Assembly (NCBI GenBank): GCA_023416965.1
Contig: JAEZGJ010000065.1
Location: forward strand, 1-64,000
Origin: Pseudomonadota bacterium
GTDB lineage: Bacteria; Pseudomonadota; Alphaproteobacteria; Rhizobiales; Phreatobacteraceae
Reading direction: 5' to 3'
DNA: 64,000 bases
In this document: positions 34,354-43,183 of the stretch, in pieces
Position numbering within the stretch: the stretch's first letter is position 1
How the letters are laid out: each line of letters begins with the position of its first letter
Translations under genes and position numbers: made by a program
Notes under the pieces: model-generated
What the model was told of the DNA's origin: nothing
What the model saw: the letters and a program-made list of their open reading frames with translations, nothing else
Databases searched by the model: none

Positions 34354-35366
34354 GTGTCGATCAGCTCCTGGAAGGTCTCGAAGACCATGGGCTTGGCGCC
34401 GTCCTCGATGGCGTGGATCAGGTCCACCAGCTTGACGATGGCCGGGGTCGCGATCCCCACCTCGACCCCGAGTTGTGCGATCACGCCAATCTGCGGGTCG
34501 ACCTCGGTGCGGCGCCTGCGCACGGCGAGATCGCGCCAGATGCCCGAGTGGGTCTTGGCGGTGTGGCGGTTGAACTCGGCCAGCGCCGCGATCGAATGCC
34601 GGGCACCCTTGGCCGGAGCTCCCGGAGCGAAGACCTCGGGATCGAAACCGTTGAAGCCGATGGGCGTGACGCCGCGCGCCCTCGCGACGGCCATCACCTC
34701 GCGACCGAGCGTCTCGAAGACGACGGTGCGGCGCGGATCGGCGAAATTCTCCGACATGGAATCGTTGGTCAGCGCCGTCGCGAAGAGCATGGCGCCATAG
34801 GCGAGCTTGCCCCAGAGATAGCCCCAGATGTTGTCGGTCAGCACCGCTTCAGGCTCGAACAGCTTGAGCCGCTCATGCATCGCCCGCGTCCGCTCACGGA
34901 TCGCGCCGTCGATCTCGCCGACCACGACGGCTGCGCGATTGCCGAAAAGCACTTCGCCCGGCCCATGCCAGTCGGCGCCGAAATTGACGAAGCAGCCCAT
35001 CGTCCGCGCATCGCCGACGGCCTTGGCGATGGTCAGTTCGTTGAGGCCGTTCTGGGCCGAGAGCACATAGCCGTCGGTGGCGAGATGCGGCTTGAGCTGC
35101 GCCAGCGCCGTCTCCGTCGCCTGAGCCTTCACCGCAAGGACGATGATGTCGAAGGTGCCGGTGACCTCGTCGGGCGTCGCGGCGGGAACGACCTGCGTGA
35201 AATCCTCGATGGGGCCGGAAATGTGCAGCCCCCGCGACCGGCAGGCCTCCACATGTTCGGACACCTGGTCGACCAGCAGCACGTCGAGGCCAGCGCGCGC
35301 CCAATAGGCTCCCAGCGTTCCGCCGATGGCACCGGCTCCCCAGACCAGGATGGGTTTGTCGGTCAT
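34338..35366 (-). CDS. Ketopantoate reductase family protein (ApbA/PanE-like)
   Basis: A 342-residue NADP-dependent reductase with a Rossmann start (WGAGAIGGTLGAYWARAG, residues 9-26), the KAQATETA segment and QNGLNE near 105-110, and the C-terminal helical domain. It is some 40 residues longer than housekeeping PanE and is placed in a catabolic cluster with an SDR and a peptide ABC importer, so it may reduce another 2-oxo acid rather than serve pantothenate synthesis. The ribosome site is weak. Confidence 0.88.
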   Translation of the reverse strand: MTDKPILVWGAGAIGGTLGAYWARAGLDVLLVDQVSEHVEACRSRGLHISGPIEDFTQVVPAATPDEVTGTFDIIVLAVKAQATETALAQLKPHLATDGYVLSAQNGLNELTIAKAVGDARTMGCFVNFGADWHGPGEVLFGNRAAVVVGEIDGAIRERTRAMHERLKLFEPEAVLTDNIWGYLWGKLAYGAMLFATALTNDSMSENFADPRRTVVFETLGREVMAVARARGVTPIGFNGFDPEVFAPGAPAKGARHSIAALAEFNRHTAKTHSGIWRDLAVRRRRTEVDPQIGVIAQLGVEVGIATPAIVKLVDLIHAIEDGAKPMVFETFQELIDTCAST

Positions 35367-35432
35367 GACGGTGGTTCCCGGTTGGTCGAGCAGGGAAGGT
35401 CGCGGGGCGGACCTGCCGCCCCGCGAATGGCG

Positions 35433-37028
35433 TCATCGCGCGGGACGGATGTCCATGGCGAGCGTGTCCTCGTCGACGCGCGGCGACAGCATCACTTTGG
35501 CCTTGTTCATCGCCCAGGCCGAGGAGACCGCCACGATGGGCAGGCGCTGCTTGTCGGCGTCGACCAGGGCATTGGCCTCCTCGAGCAGTCGGCGGCGCTT
35601 GGCCTCGTCCATCTCGACGGCGGCTTCCTGGAGCAGCTTGTCCATGGCCGGATTGTTGTAGCCGAGCACGTTGAAGGCCCCCATCCGCCGCTCGCGGTCA
35701 TTGGAATGGGCGAGCGAGGACAGGGTGTAGTGCGCCTCGCCGGTCAGCGTGCCCCAGCCCGACATGGAGACCGACAGCTCCCCGCGGGTGCGTGCGGGGA
35801 AGAAGACCGCCGCCGGCTGGGCATTCGGCTGGGCGTCGATGCCCACCGCGGCCAGCATCTGCGCGATGGCGGTTCCGACCTCACGATCTCCGGGCAGCCG
35901 GTCGCTGGTGAAGGAGAGCTGCATGCGGAACCCGTTGGGATAGCCGGCCGCCGCCAGCAGGCGTCTGGCTTCGGCGGGGTCGTGGCGGCGCGCCGGCAGG
36001 GCCGTGTTGAAGCCGAAAATGGTGGGCGTGACCATCTGGTTGACCGGCTTGCCGAGCCCCTCCATCGCCACCTCGGCGAGGGCGTTGCGGTCGATGGCAA
36101 GATCGATGGCCTGGCGCACGCGCAGGTCACGGAACGGATTCGACGGCAGGGCCGAACCGTCCTTGGCCGTGACGTTGTTCGGCTTCTCGCGCATGTCCAT
36201 CTCGAGGTTGAACACGTAGACCGTGTCGACCGTCTGCACTGTGAGACGGTTGTCCCGGCGCAGCGTCGCAACATCGGAGGACGGCACGCGCGTGATCAGG
36301 TCGAGCTGGCCGGCGCGCAGCTGGGCGACGCGGGCGGCGTCGTTCGGAATTTCGCGACGGACATGCCGCTCCCACGGCTCCTTCGGTCCCCAGTAGCCGT
36401 CGAAGCGGGCGAGGACGAGTTCGCCGCGCGGCTGCCACGACACATAGCGATAGGGTCCGGTGCCGACGGCGGCGCGGCCGGAATTGAAGGCCTCGTTGGC
36501 GTTTTCGCGGGTCAGTCCGGCGGCCGCCTTCGACGAGACGATGAACAGGCGGATGAAGTCGTTGGGCAGGTTTGGCGCCGGGCCGTCGGTCACCACGTGG
36601 AGGGTGTGGGAATCGATGATCTTCGTTTCCTTGACGCGCCGGACGTAGATGGTCGTCGGGTTCGGGCCTGAGACCGTGGGAATGCGCTCGATGGAGAACT
36701 TCACGTCCTCGGCGGTGAAGTCCGAACCGTCGTGAAACTTGACCCCGCGGCGCAGCTTGAACTCCCAGGTCGTCGCGTCGATCGCCTTCCAGCTCTCCGC
36801 CAGGCGCGGTTCCAGCTCCAGTCCCCTGCCGGACCAGACCAAGGTGTCGAAGACGTGCTTCAGCGCCTCCGCGTGGGTTCCGGTCGCGGTGAAATGCGGA
36901 TCGATCGATTCCGGTCCGCCGCGGACGCCGATGGTCAGCGTCTGTGCCGCGGCCGGGGAGCCGGAAGCGGCACCGAGGGCGGCGACGCCGAGGAGACCGA
37001 GCATGAGGGAACGTCTGAGAATACGCAT
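35433..37028 (-). CDS. ABC transporter substrate-binding protein (peptide/opine SBP_bac_5 family)
   Basis: A 531-residue periplasmic receptor of the DppA/OppA class. It has a Sec-type leader (MRILRRSLMLGLLGVAAL, cleavage near SPAAAQ) and the family opening GGPESIDPHFTATG, then FKLRRGVKFHDGSDFTAEDV (about 100-119) and VGTGPYRYVSW (about 188-198). The ATG is preceded by GGGAGG. It is divergent from the MarR gene and from the matching permease and ATPase genes at 38428-42288, so the receptor and the membrane complex sit on opposite arms. The ligand is likely a peptide or opine-like molecule. Confidence 0.94.
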   Translation of the reverse strand: MRILRRSLMLGLLGVAALGAASGSPAAAQTLTIGVRGGPESIDPHFTATGTHAEALKHVFDTLVWSGRGLELEPRLAESWKAIDATTWEFKLRRGVKFHDGSDFTAEDVKFSIERIPTVSGPNPTTIYVRRVKETKIIDSHTLHVVTDGPAPNLPNDFIRLFIVSSKAAAGLTRENANEAFNSGRAAVGTGPYRYVSWQPRGELVLARFDGYWGPKEPWERHVRREIPNDAARVAQLRAGQLDLITRVPSSDVATLRRDNRLTVQTVDTVYVFNLEMDMREKPNNVTAKDGSALPSNPFRDLRVRQAIDLAIDRNALAEVAMEGLGKPVNQMVTPTIFGFNTALPARRHDPAEARRLLAAAGYPNGFRMQLSFTSDRLPGDREVGTAIAQMLAAVGIDAQPNAQPAAVFFPARTRGELSVSMSGWGTLTGEAHYTLSSLAHSNDRERRMGAFNVLGYNNPAMDKLLQEAAVEMDEAKRRRLLEEANALVDADKQRLPIVAVSSAWAMNKAKVMLSPRVDEDTLAMDIRPAR

Positions 37029-37084
37029 GGAATCCTCCCGGGGCTGACCCCACCCCTGCCCTCGCGGCAAGCGTGTCGGTGCCC

Positions 37085-37114
37085 ATTCAAATGGCGTGCA
37101 CAGCAGGTAGTCAA
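37085..37114 (-). promoter_or_regulatory. Putative promoter of the SBP_bac_5 gene
   Basis: Read leftward, TTGACT (complement of 37109-37114) and TTGAAT (complement of 37085-37090) are spaced by 18 bases, matching the housekeeping consensus at five and four of six positions. The -35 lies five bases from the -35 of the divergent MarR promoter, so a single bound regulator could control both arms. Confidence 0.45.
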
Positions 37115-37118
37115 TCCC

Positions 37119-37146
37119 TTGTGGAACTTTCTGCTGCCGATATAGT
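37119..37146 (+). promoter_or_regulatory. Putative promoter of the MarR gene
   Basis: TTGTGG (37119-37124) and TATAGT (37141-37146, five of six matches) are 16 bases apart, giving transcription near 37153 and a leader of about 20 bases containing GGAAGGAAG before the TTG start. The inverted hexamers CAGCAG (37101) and CTGCTG (37131) flank the two back-to-back -35 boxes and may be part of the regulator site. Confidence 0.45.
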
Positions 37147-37172
37147 GGGCTGAGAGCGGAAGGAAGTTCGAT

Positions 37173-37706
37173 TTGGAACTGGTTGAGCGCGAGCAGGACA
37201 TCGCCGAGCCGGAGGTGGCGAGCGCCGAGAGGCGGCTTGACGCCTTCACCCATGCCCGCCTCTGGAAGAACCCCTGCGGCTTCGCCGCGCGCTTCAACTA
37301 CCTGGCCCTCCGCTACAACCAGCCGCTCTACGGCTGGGTCGAGGAGCGTTTCGGACTGTCGCGGCCGGAATTCGTCATCCTCTACAGCCTTGGCCTCATG
37401 GACGGAGTCACGGCCTCCGAGATCGCCTCCTCGACCGCTTTCCCGAAGAACACCCTGAGCCGCGCGGTCAGCCGCCTGGCGAAGCTGGGTCTCGTGGCCC
37501 GCGGCACGGACGCCTCGGACCGCCGGGCGCAGCCGCTGCGGTTGACCGGCTCCGGACGCGCCCTGCTCGACGAGGCCATGCCTCGCTTCGTGGCGCTGGA
37601 GGAGGAGATGCTGCAGCCTCTCTCGCTGGTCGAGCGCGAGCTTCTGTCGACCCTGATGGCGAAGGTCGTGCTCGGCATGTTCCACGCCAACGACCCACCG
37701 GACTGA
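37173..37706 (+). CDS. MarR family transcriptional regulator
   Basis: A 177-residue winged-helix regulator. The DNA-binding core runs about residues 60-125: LSRPEFVILYSLGLMDGV, ASEIASSTAFPKNTLSRAVSRLAKLGLVARG and the wing DRRAQPLRLT. The start is a TTG at 37173, supported by GGAAGGAAG seven bases upstream; no ATG lies between it and the conserved region. Dimer helices frame the core. It is first of a rightward operon with creatininase and ABC genes and divergent from the binding protein, so it most likely represses the uptake genes until a ligand appears. Confidence 0.92.
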   Translation: MELVEREQDIAEPEVASAERRLDAFTHARLWKNPCGFAARFNYLALRYNQPLYGWVEERFGLSRPEFVILYSLGLMDGVTASEIASSTAFPKNTLSRAVSRLAKLGLVARGTDASDRRAQPLRLTGSGRALLDEAMPRFVALEEEMLQPLSLVERELLSTLMAKVVLGMFHANDPPD

Positions 37707-37718
37707 GGACGGCACGCC

Positions 37719-38420
37719 ATGCGCATCGCCGAAATGAACTGGATGCAGGTCGAGGGCCATGTGAAGGGCGACGACCGCGCGGTGCTGCCGGTCGGATCGA
37801 CGGAGCAGCATGCCGGCCTCAGCCTCTGCGTCGACGCCATTCTGGCTGAAAAGGTCGCGGTGGAAGCCTGCGCGCCCATCCATGTCCCGGTCTTCCCGGT
37901 GGTGAACTATGGCCTGACCCCGAGCTTCGTCGACTATCCCGGAACGGTGACGCTGCGCCTGTCGACGCTCTGCGCCGTCGTGACCGACATTCTCGACGGC
38001 ATCGCCCGCTCGGGCTTCCGCCGCATCACCATCGTCAACGGCCACGGCGGCAACTCCCCCGTCCATGGGGCGGTGCTCGAATGGCTCGACCGCAATCGCG
38101 GCCATCAGGTGAAGTGGCACAATTGGTGGAACGCGCCGAAGACCTTCGCCAAGGTGCAGGCGATCGATCCGGTCGCCTCGCATGCCTCCTGGATGGAGAA
38201 CTTCCCCTGGACGCGTCTGCCCAATGTCGGGGCGCCAGATCGGCAGAAGCCGATGCTGGACCTCGGCCGGTTCCAGCAACTCGACCCCGGCGCCAAGAAG
38301 GCGCTGCTCGGCGACGGCAACTACGGGGGCTTCTACCAGCGGCCCGACGAGGACATGCAGGCGATCTGGGACGTGGCGGTGGAGGAAACCCGCGCCGTCA
38401 TCGCCGACGGCTGGGCCTGA
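37719..38420 (+). CDS. Creatininase family protein
   Basis: A 233-residue metal-dependent amidohydrolase of the creatininase/MftE fold. The first metal-binding motif is PVGSTEQHA (about residues 24-32, in most relatives GSxEQHG), then the aspartate region CVDAIL near 38, and NGHGGNS (about 108-114). Family members open cyclic amides or cleave formamides, for example creatinine and 2-amino-5-formylamino pyrimidine substrates. It begins 12 bases after the MarR gene and is followed eight bases on by the permease, so it probably acts on what the ABC system imports. Confidence 0.92.
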   Translation: MRIAEMNWMQVEGHVKGDDRAVLPVGSTEQHAGLSLCVDAILAEKVAVEACAPIHVPVFPVVNYGLTPSFVDYPGTVTLRLSTLCAVVTDILDGIARSGFRRITIVNGHGGNSPVHGAVLEWLDRNRGHQVKWHNWWNAPKTFAKVQAIDPVASHASWMENFPWTRLPNVGAPDRQKPMLDLGRFQQLDPGAKKALLGDGNYGGFYQRPDEDMQAIWDVAVEETRAVIADGWA

Positions 38421-38427
38421 GGCCGCC

Positions 38428-39402
38428 ATGCTCGGCTACGTCATCCAGCGGCTGATGCAGGCCCTCGTGGTGACGCTGGTCATCTCCGTTCTCGTCTTCT
38501 GCGGCGTCTATGCCATCGGCAACCCGATCGACGTTCTGCTCTCGCCTGATGCCACGCAGCAGATCCGCGAGGAGGCGATCCGCACCTACGGCCTCGACCA
38601 GCCTCTGTGGAAGCAATACCTCGACTTCCTCGGTCGGCTCATCCAGGGGGATTTCGGCCGCTCCTTGGTCTTCGGCATGCCGGTACTGCCGCTGATCCTG
38701 TCGCGGCTTCCGGCCACCCTGGAACTGACGCTTGTCGCCGTCGTGGGCGCGACCCTGATCGGCGTGCCGCTCGGCATGTATGCCGGCTACAGGCCGCAGG
38801 GTCTCGCCTCCCGTGCCATCATGGGCCTGTCGATCCTCGGCTTCTCCGTCCCGACCTTCTGGATCGGGCTGGTCCTCATCTTCATCTTCGCCGTCCAGCT
38901 CGGCATCCTCCCCGCCGGCAACCGGGGGGAAACCCGTGAATTCCTCGGGACTGACTGGAGCGTGCTGACGCTCTCCGGCTGGCAGCACCTGTTCCTGCCG
39001 GCAATGAACCTCGCCCTGTTCAAGTTCGCCATGATGGTGCGCCTCGCCCGCGCCGGCACCCGCGAACTCATGCTCACCGACACGGTGAAGTTCGCCCGCG
39101 CCGCAGGGGAAAGCGAGTGGACCATCCTGCGCCGCCACGTGCTGCGGCTGATCGCCATCCCCATCGTCACGGTGTTCGGACTGGAGTTCGGCTCGACGCT
39201 CGCCTTCGCCGTGGTGACGGAGACGATCTTCTCCTGGCCGGGGGTCGGCAAGCTGATCATCGATTCCATCAACACTCTCGACCGGCCGGTCATGGTCGCC
39301 TACCTCATGCTCGTCGCCTTCTTCTTCATCGTCATCAACCTCCTGATCGACATCGCCTATGTGGCGCTCGACCCGCGCCTCAGGCTCCGGAGGGCGACGT
39401 GA
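38428..39402 (+). CDS. Peptide-type ABC transporter permease (DppB-like)
   Basis: A 324-residue permease with the N-terminal MLGYVIQRLMQALVVTLVIS helix (positions 1-20), a large periplasmic segment (about 30-100) and five further helices. LGFSVPTFWIGL near residue 150 and the EAA loop (FARAAGESEWTILRRHVLR, about 217-235) are diagnostic. Its stop overlaps the next permease by GTGA. It is the first membrane component of the importer whose receptor is encoded at 35433-37028. Confidence 0.96.
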   Translation: MLGYVIQRLMQALVVTLVISVLVFCGVYAIGNPIDVLLSPDATQQIREEAIRTYGLDQPLWKQYLDFLGRLIQGDFGRSLVFGMPVLPLILSRLPATLELTLVAVVGATLIGVPLGMYAGYRPQGLASRAIMGLSILGFSVPTFWIGLVLIFIFAVQLGILPAGNRGETREFLGTDWSVLTLSGWQHLFLPAMNLALFKFAMMVRLARAGTRELMLTDTVKFARAAGESEWTILRRHVLRLIAIPIVTVFGLEFGSTLAFAVVTETIFSWPGVGKLIIDSINTLDRPVMVAYLMLVAFFFIVINLLIDIAYVALDPRLRLRRAT

Positions 39403-40277
39403 GCGACAGTCCGCTGGCCCGCTTCTGGGACGAATTCCGCGGCAATCGAGTGGCGGTTCTGGCGCTGGCGGTGGTTGCCGCCATCATCGTGCTTTCGCTG
39501 GCGGCTCCGTGGATCACGCCGCAAAACCCCTACGACATGGCGACGCTGCGCCTCGCCGACGCGCGCCGGCCGCCCGGCTTCGTCAGCCCCGGTACCGGCA
39601 TCACCCACTGGCTCGGCACCGACGGCCAGGGGCGCGACGTTCTCTCGGCAATCCTCTACGGCCTCAGGGTCTCGATCGAGATCGGCCTCGCCGCCGGCAT
39701 CATCGCCTTCTCGCTGGGAGCGACGCTCGGCACCTTCGCAGCCTATTTCGGCGGCAGGATCGAGGCGCTGATCATGCGCTTCATCGACCTGCAGCTGTCC
39801 TTTCCGGCCATCCTCCTCGCCTTGGTGCTCGCCGCAGTCCTTGGTCAGGGGAAATGGCAGCTCATCGCCGCCCTCGTGACGGCCCAATACGCCTATTTCG
39901 CCCGCACCGCGCATGGCGCCGCCTCGTCGGAGCGATCCAAGGACTATGTGGAGGCCGCACTCTCGACGCCCCTCAAGCCGCGCACCGTGGTGCTGCGCCA
40001 TATCCTGCCCAACTGCCTCCCCCCGCTCATCGTCGTGGCGACCGTGCAGGTCGCCAACTCCATCGCGCTGGAGGCGACCCTTTCCTTCCTCGGCCTCGGC
40101 CTGCCGGTCAGCGAGCCCTCCCTCGGCATGCTCATCGCCAACGGCTTCCAGTATCTCCTCTCAGGCCGCTACTGGATCTCGATCTATCCAGGCATCGCGC
40201 TCATCGTCCTCATCGCCTCCATCAACCTCGTCGGCGACCAGGTGCGCGACCAGTTGAACCCGAGGCTGCGGCGATGA
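39399..40277 (+). CDS. Peptide-type ABC transporter permease (DppC-like)
   Basis: A 292-residue second permease, with the OppC N-terminal region (FRGNRVAVLALAVVAAI) and HWLGTDGQGRDVLSAILYG (about residues 71-89), a hallmark of DppC/OppC. The coupling loop is EAALSTPLKPRTVVLRHILP near 187-206. The start is GTG at 39399, chosen because it makes the common GTGA overlap with dppB and no ATG fits. Its stop overlaps the ATPase gene. Confidence 0.96.
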   Translation: MSDSPLARFWDEFRGNRVAVLALAVVAAIIVLSLAAPWITPQNPYDMATLRLADARRPPGFVSPGTGITHWLGTDGQGRDVLSAILYGLRVSIEIGLAAGIIAFSLGATLGTFAAYFGGRIEALIMRFIDLQLSFPAILLALVLAAVLGQGKWQLIAALVTAQYAYFARTAHGAASSERSKDYVEAALSTPLKPRTVVLRHILPNCLPPLIVVATVQVANSIALEATLSFLGLGLPVSEPSLGMLIANGFQYLLSGRYWISIYPGIALIVLIASINLVGDQVRDQLNPRLRR

Positions 40278-41248
40278 GCGAGCCCCTTCTCGTCGTCGAT
40301 CGCCTGACCACGGAATTCCCCACCCGCGCCGGCATCGTCCGGGCGGGCAGGGAGGTCTCCTTCCACGTCCATGCCGGCGAAATTGTCGGGCTCGTCGGCG
40401 AATCCGGCTCCGGCAAGAGCGTCACCGGCTTTTCCATCCTCGGGCTGATCGACCCGCCGGGGCGCATCGCCGGCGGCTCCGTGAAACTCGAGGGCCGTGA
40501 ACTGGTCGGCCTGCCCTCCCGCGAATTGCGCGGCGTCCGCGGCCGCGAGATCGCGATGGTGTTCCAGGATCCGGCCGCAACGCTCAATCCTGTCCTCAGG
40601 ATCGGCGACCAGATGGCGCTCGCCATCCATGCCCACGAGCGTGTCGGCGACGCCGCCGCCCGGGAGCGCGTCGCGGATGTCCTGACACTCGTCGGCATTC
40701 CGGATGCCGCGCGCAGGCTCGATGCCTATCCGCACCAGTTCTCCGGCGGCATGAGGCAGCGCGTCGCCATCGCCACCGCGCTCCTCAACCGTCCGAAGCT
40801 CATCATCTGCGACGAGCCGACCACGGCCCTCGATGTCTCGGTGCAGGCCCAGATCCTCACCGAGATGCGCTCGCTCGCCCGCGACATGGGCACGGCGATG
40901 ATCTGGATCAGCCACGATCTCGCGACGGTCTCCTCGCTCGCCTCGCGCATCCTCGTCATGTATGCCGGCCGGGTGATCGAGGAAGGGCCGATCCGCGAGG
41001 TGCTGTCCGCGCCGCGCCATCCCTATACCCGCGGCCTCCTGGATTCGCTGCCTGCCAAGGCTGTCGCGGGACAGGACCTCGCCCAGATTCCCGGCGCGCC
41101 GCCCTCCATGGTCGCGCTGCCCGGAGGTTGCGCCTTCGCCCCGCGTTGCCCGCGCGCCGACCTTGCCTGCGACGCCGACCCCCAGCCCGCGGGCGAGGCG
41201 TCACGGCGCTGGCGCTGCCACCATCCGCATCGGGAGGCCGAGGCATGA
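40274..41248 (+). CDS. ABC transporter ATP-binding protein (OppD/DppD-like)
   Basis: A 324-residue ATPase. Walker A is GESGSGKS (about residues 43-50), Q-loop FQDPAATLNP, signature FSGGMRQR (about 156-163) and Walker B LIICDEP. The C-terminal oligopeptide domain carries the cysteine set typical of OppD (CAFAPRCPRADLACDAD). It overlaps the permease and the second ATPase by four bases each, giving the classic two-ATPase Opp arrangement. Confidence 0.96.
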   Translation: MSEPLLVVDRLTTEFPTRAGIVRAGREVSFHVHAGEIVGLVGESGSGKSVTGFSILGLIDPPGRIAGGSVKLEGRELVGLPSRELRGVRGREIAMVFQDPAATLNPVLRIGDQMALAIHAHERVGDAAARERVADVLTLVGIPDAARRLDAYPHQFSGGMRQRVAIATALLNRPKLIICDEPTTALDVSVQAQILTEMRSLARDMGTAMIWISHDLATVSSLASRILVMYAGRVIEEGPIREVLSAPRHPYTRGLLDSLPAKAVAGQDLAQIPGAPPSMVALPGGCAFAPRCPRADLACDADPQPAGEASRRWRCHHPHREAEA

Positions 41249-42288
41249 GCGAGGTTCTCGTCCGCGTCGACAATGTCTCCCGCCGCTTCACCCCCTCGGT
41301 GACGCTCGGCGAGCGCATCGCCGCCCTGCTCGGCGCGCCCGTGGAGACCCGGACGGTCCACGCGGTGGACCGCGTTTCGCTCGACATCGTCGAGGGCGAG
41401 GTTCTGGGCCTCGTGGGCGAATCCGGCTGCGGCAAGTCCACCCTCGGCCGTGTGGTCGCCGGCATCCACGCGCCCAGCGAGGGCGAGGCCTATGTCCATG
41501 GCGAGCCGGTCATGGGCCGGGGTAAGAGGCGGGTGAAGACGACGACGCGCGTCCAGATGATCTTCCAGGACCCGTTCGGGTCGCTCGATCCGCGCGTACG
41601 CATCGGCGAGACCATCGCGGAGGGCCCGGTCGCCCACGGGCTCGTCGCCCGCGCCGATGCCAAGGCGGACGTCGCCCGCTGGCTGACGGCGGTTGGACTT
41701 CCGGCGGACGCCGCCGAACGCTTCCCCCACCAGTTCTCCGGCGGACAGCGCCAGCGCATCGCGATTGCCCGGGCGCTGGCCATGCGGCCCGACATCCTCG
41801 TCTGCGACGAACCCGTCGCGTCCCTCGACGTGTCCATTCAGGCACAGATCATCAACCTGTTCCTGAAGCTGAGGCGCGAGCTGAAGCTCACCATGCTGTT
41901 CATCAGCCACGACCTCGGCGTCGTCAGGCACATCTGTGACCGGGTGGCCATCATGTATCTCGGCCGCATCGTCGAGATCGGGCGCACGGAGGACATCTAC
42001 GAGCGGCCAGCGCACCACTATACCCGCGCCCTGCTCGACAGCGTTCCGAAGCTGGTGACGGAGGGCGACGGGTTCGTCACTTTCCGGCCGATCCAGGGGG
42101 AACTGCCCTCGCCGCTCTCGCCGCCGCCGGGCTGCCATTTTCACCTGCGCTGTCCCGCCGCCAGCGCGCTCTGCCGCACCGAGGCTCCGGCCTTGCGCGA
42201 CATTGCGGCGGGCCAGCGCGCCGCCTGCCATCATCCGCTGACCGACGACACAGGAGAAGATCGCCATGGAACCGTGGGACTGGGCTGA
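41245..42288 (+). CDS. ABC transporter ATP-binding protein (OppF/DppF-like)
   Basis: A 347-residue ATPase partner of the preceding one. Walker A GESGCGKST (about 58-66), Q-loop FQDPFGSLDPR, signature FSGGQRQR (about 158-165), Walker B ILVCDEP, and a C-terminal cysteine cluster (CHFHLRCPAASALCR). Its last 23 bases overlap the deacetylase gene, whose start lies within the OppF C-terminal codons. A tail of charged residues (DDTGEDRHGTVGLG) results from that overlap. Confidence 0.96.
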   Translation: MSEVLVRVDNVSRRFTPSVTLGERIAALLGAPVETRTVHAVDRVSLDIVEGEVLGLVGESGCGKSTLGRVVAGIHAPSEGEAYVHGEPVMGRGKRRVKTTTRVQMIFQDPFGSLDPRVRIGETIAEGPVAHGLVARADAKADVARWLTAVGLPADAAERFPHQFSGGQRQRIAIARALAMRPDILVCDEPVASLDVSIQAQIINLFLKLRRELKLTMLFISHDLGVVRHICDRVAIMYLGRIVEIGRTEDIYERPAHHYTRALLDSVPKLVTEGDGFVTFRPIQGELPSPLSPPPGCHFHLRCPAASALCRTEAPALRDIAAGQRAACHHPLTDDTGEDRHGTVGLG

Positions 42289-43144
42289 GGGCGAGTGGCG
42301 CGGACGGGTGAACCGGGTCCGCGCGGGCAAATCGCTGAAGCCAGCCGCATGGCCGGGCGGTGCGCGCTGCGCCGTGGCGCTCTCTTTCGATTCCGACCAC
42401 GAAACCAATGAGCTGAGGGACGGCGGAAATTCCATCGGCCGCATGTCCTGGGGCCAGTACGGGGTGCGCAAGGGCATTCCCCGCATCCTTTCGCTCCTCG
42501 CGAGGGAATCCGTGAGGGCCACCTTCTTCGTGCCCGCGGTCGCCGCCATGCTGCATCCCGACGAGCAGCGCCGGGTCATCGCCGAAGGGCACGAGATCGG
42601 CCTCCACGGCTGGATCCACGAGCTGAACTCGGTGCTGCCGGAGGCGGTGGAGCGCGACCTGCACTTCCGTGCCGCGGATCAGCTCGAGGCGATCACCGGC
42701 GTGCGGGCGGTGGGCATGCGCACGCCCTCCTGGGACTTCTCGCCATCGACGCAGAAGATCCAGCGCGAGCTCGGCCTGATCTACGATTCCTCGCTCATGG
42801 CCGACGATGATCCCTACGAACTGGAGGAGGACGGCGTGCCGACCGGCATCGTCGAACTGCCGGTCGAATGGATCCGCGACGATGCGCCCTATTTCAACAT
42901 GGATCGCTTCAAGGGGCTGCGGCCGCATACGCCGCCGCCCGCTGTGCTCGACATCTTCATCCGCGAATTCGACCGGGCCCACGAGGAAGGCGGGCTGTTC
43001 CTCCTCACCATGCACCCCCACGTGATCGGCTATCGATCCCGGATCTTCATCGTCGAGGAACTCATCCGCCACATGAAGGCGAAGGGCGGCTGCTGGTTCG
43101 CCACCCATGCCGACATCGCCCGGTATTGCGCGAAGGGGCTGTAG
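42266..43144 (+). CDS. Polysaccharide deacetylase family protein
   Basis: A 292-residue NodB-fold hydrolase. The catalytic Asp and metal ligands lie in SFDSDHET (about residues 36-43), the HEIGLHGWIHE motif (about 111-121) supplies the histidines and MRTPSWDFSP follows (about 151-160). This is the cytoplasmic subgroup near cyclic-imide and peptidoglycan deacetylases, with no signal peptide. It begins inside the end of the oppF-like gene (23-base overlap), so it is part of the importer operon. This is the second ABC importer in the window with such an enzyme as its last gene. Confidence 0.9.
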   Translation: MEPWDWAEGEWRGRVNRVRAGKSLKPAAWPGGARCAVALSFDSDHETNELRDGGNSIGRMSWGQYGVRKGIPRILSLLARESVRATFFVPAVAAMLHPDEQRRVIAEGHEIGLHGWIHELNSVLPEAVERDLHFRAADQLEAITGVRAVGMRTPSWDFSPSTQKIQRELGLIYDSSLMADDDPYELEEDGVPTGIVELPVEWIRDDAPYFNMDRFKGLRPHTPPPAVLDIFIREFDRAHEEGGLFLLTMHPHVIGYRSRIFIVEELIRHMKAKGGCWFATHADIARYCAKGL

Positions 43145-43183
43145 TCGCCCTGCCAGCGCGCCATCCGTGGACGGGAGCGCCGG

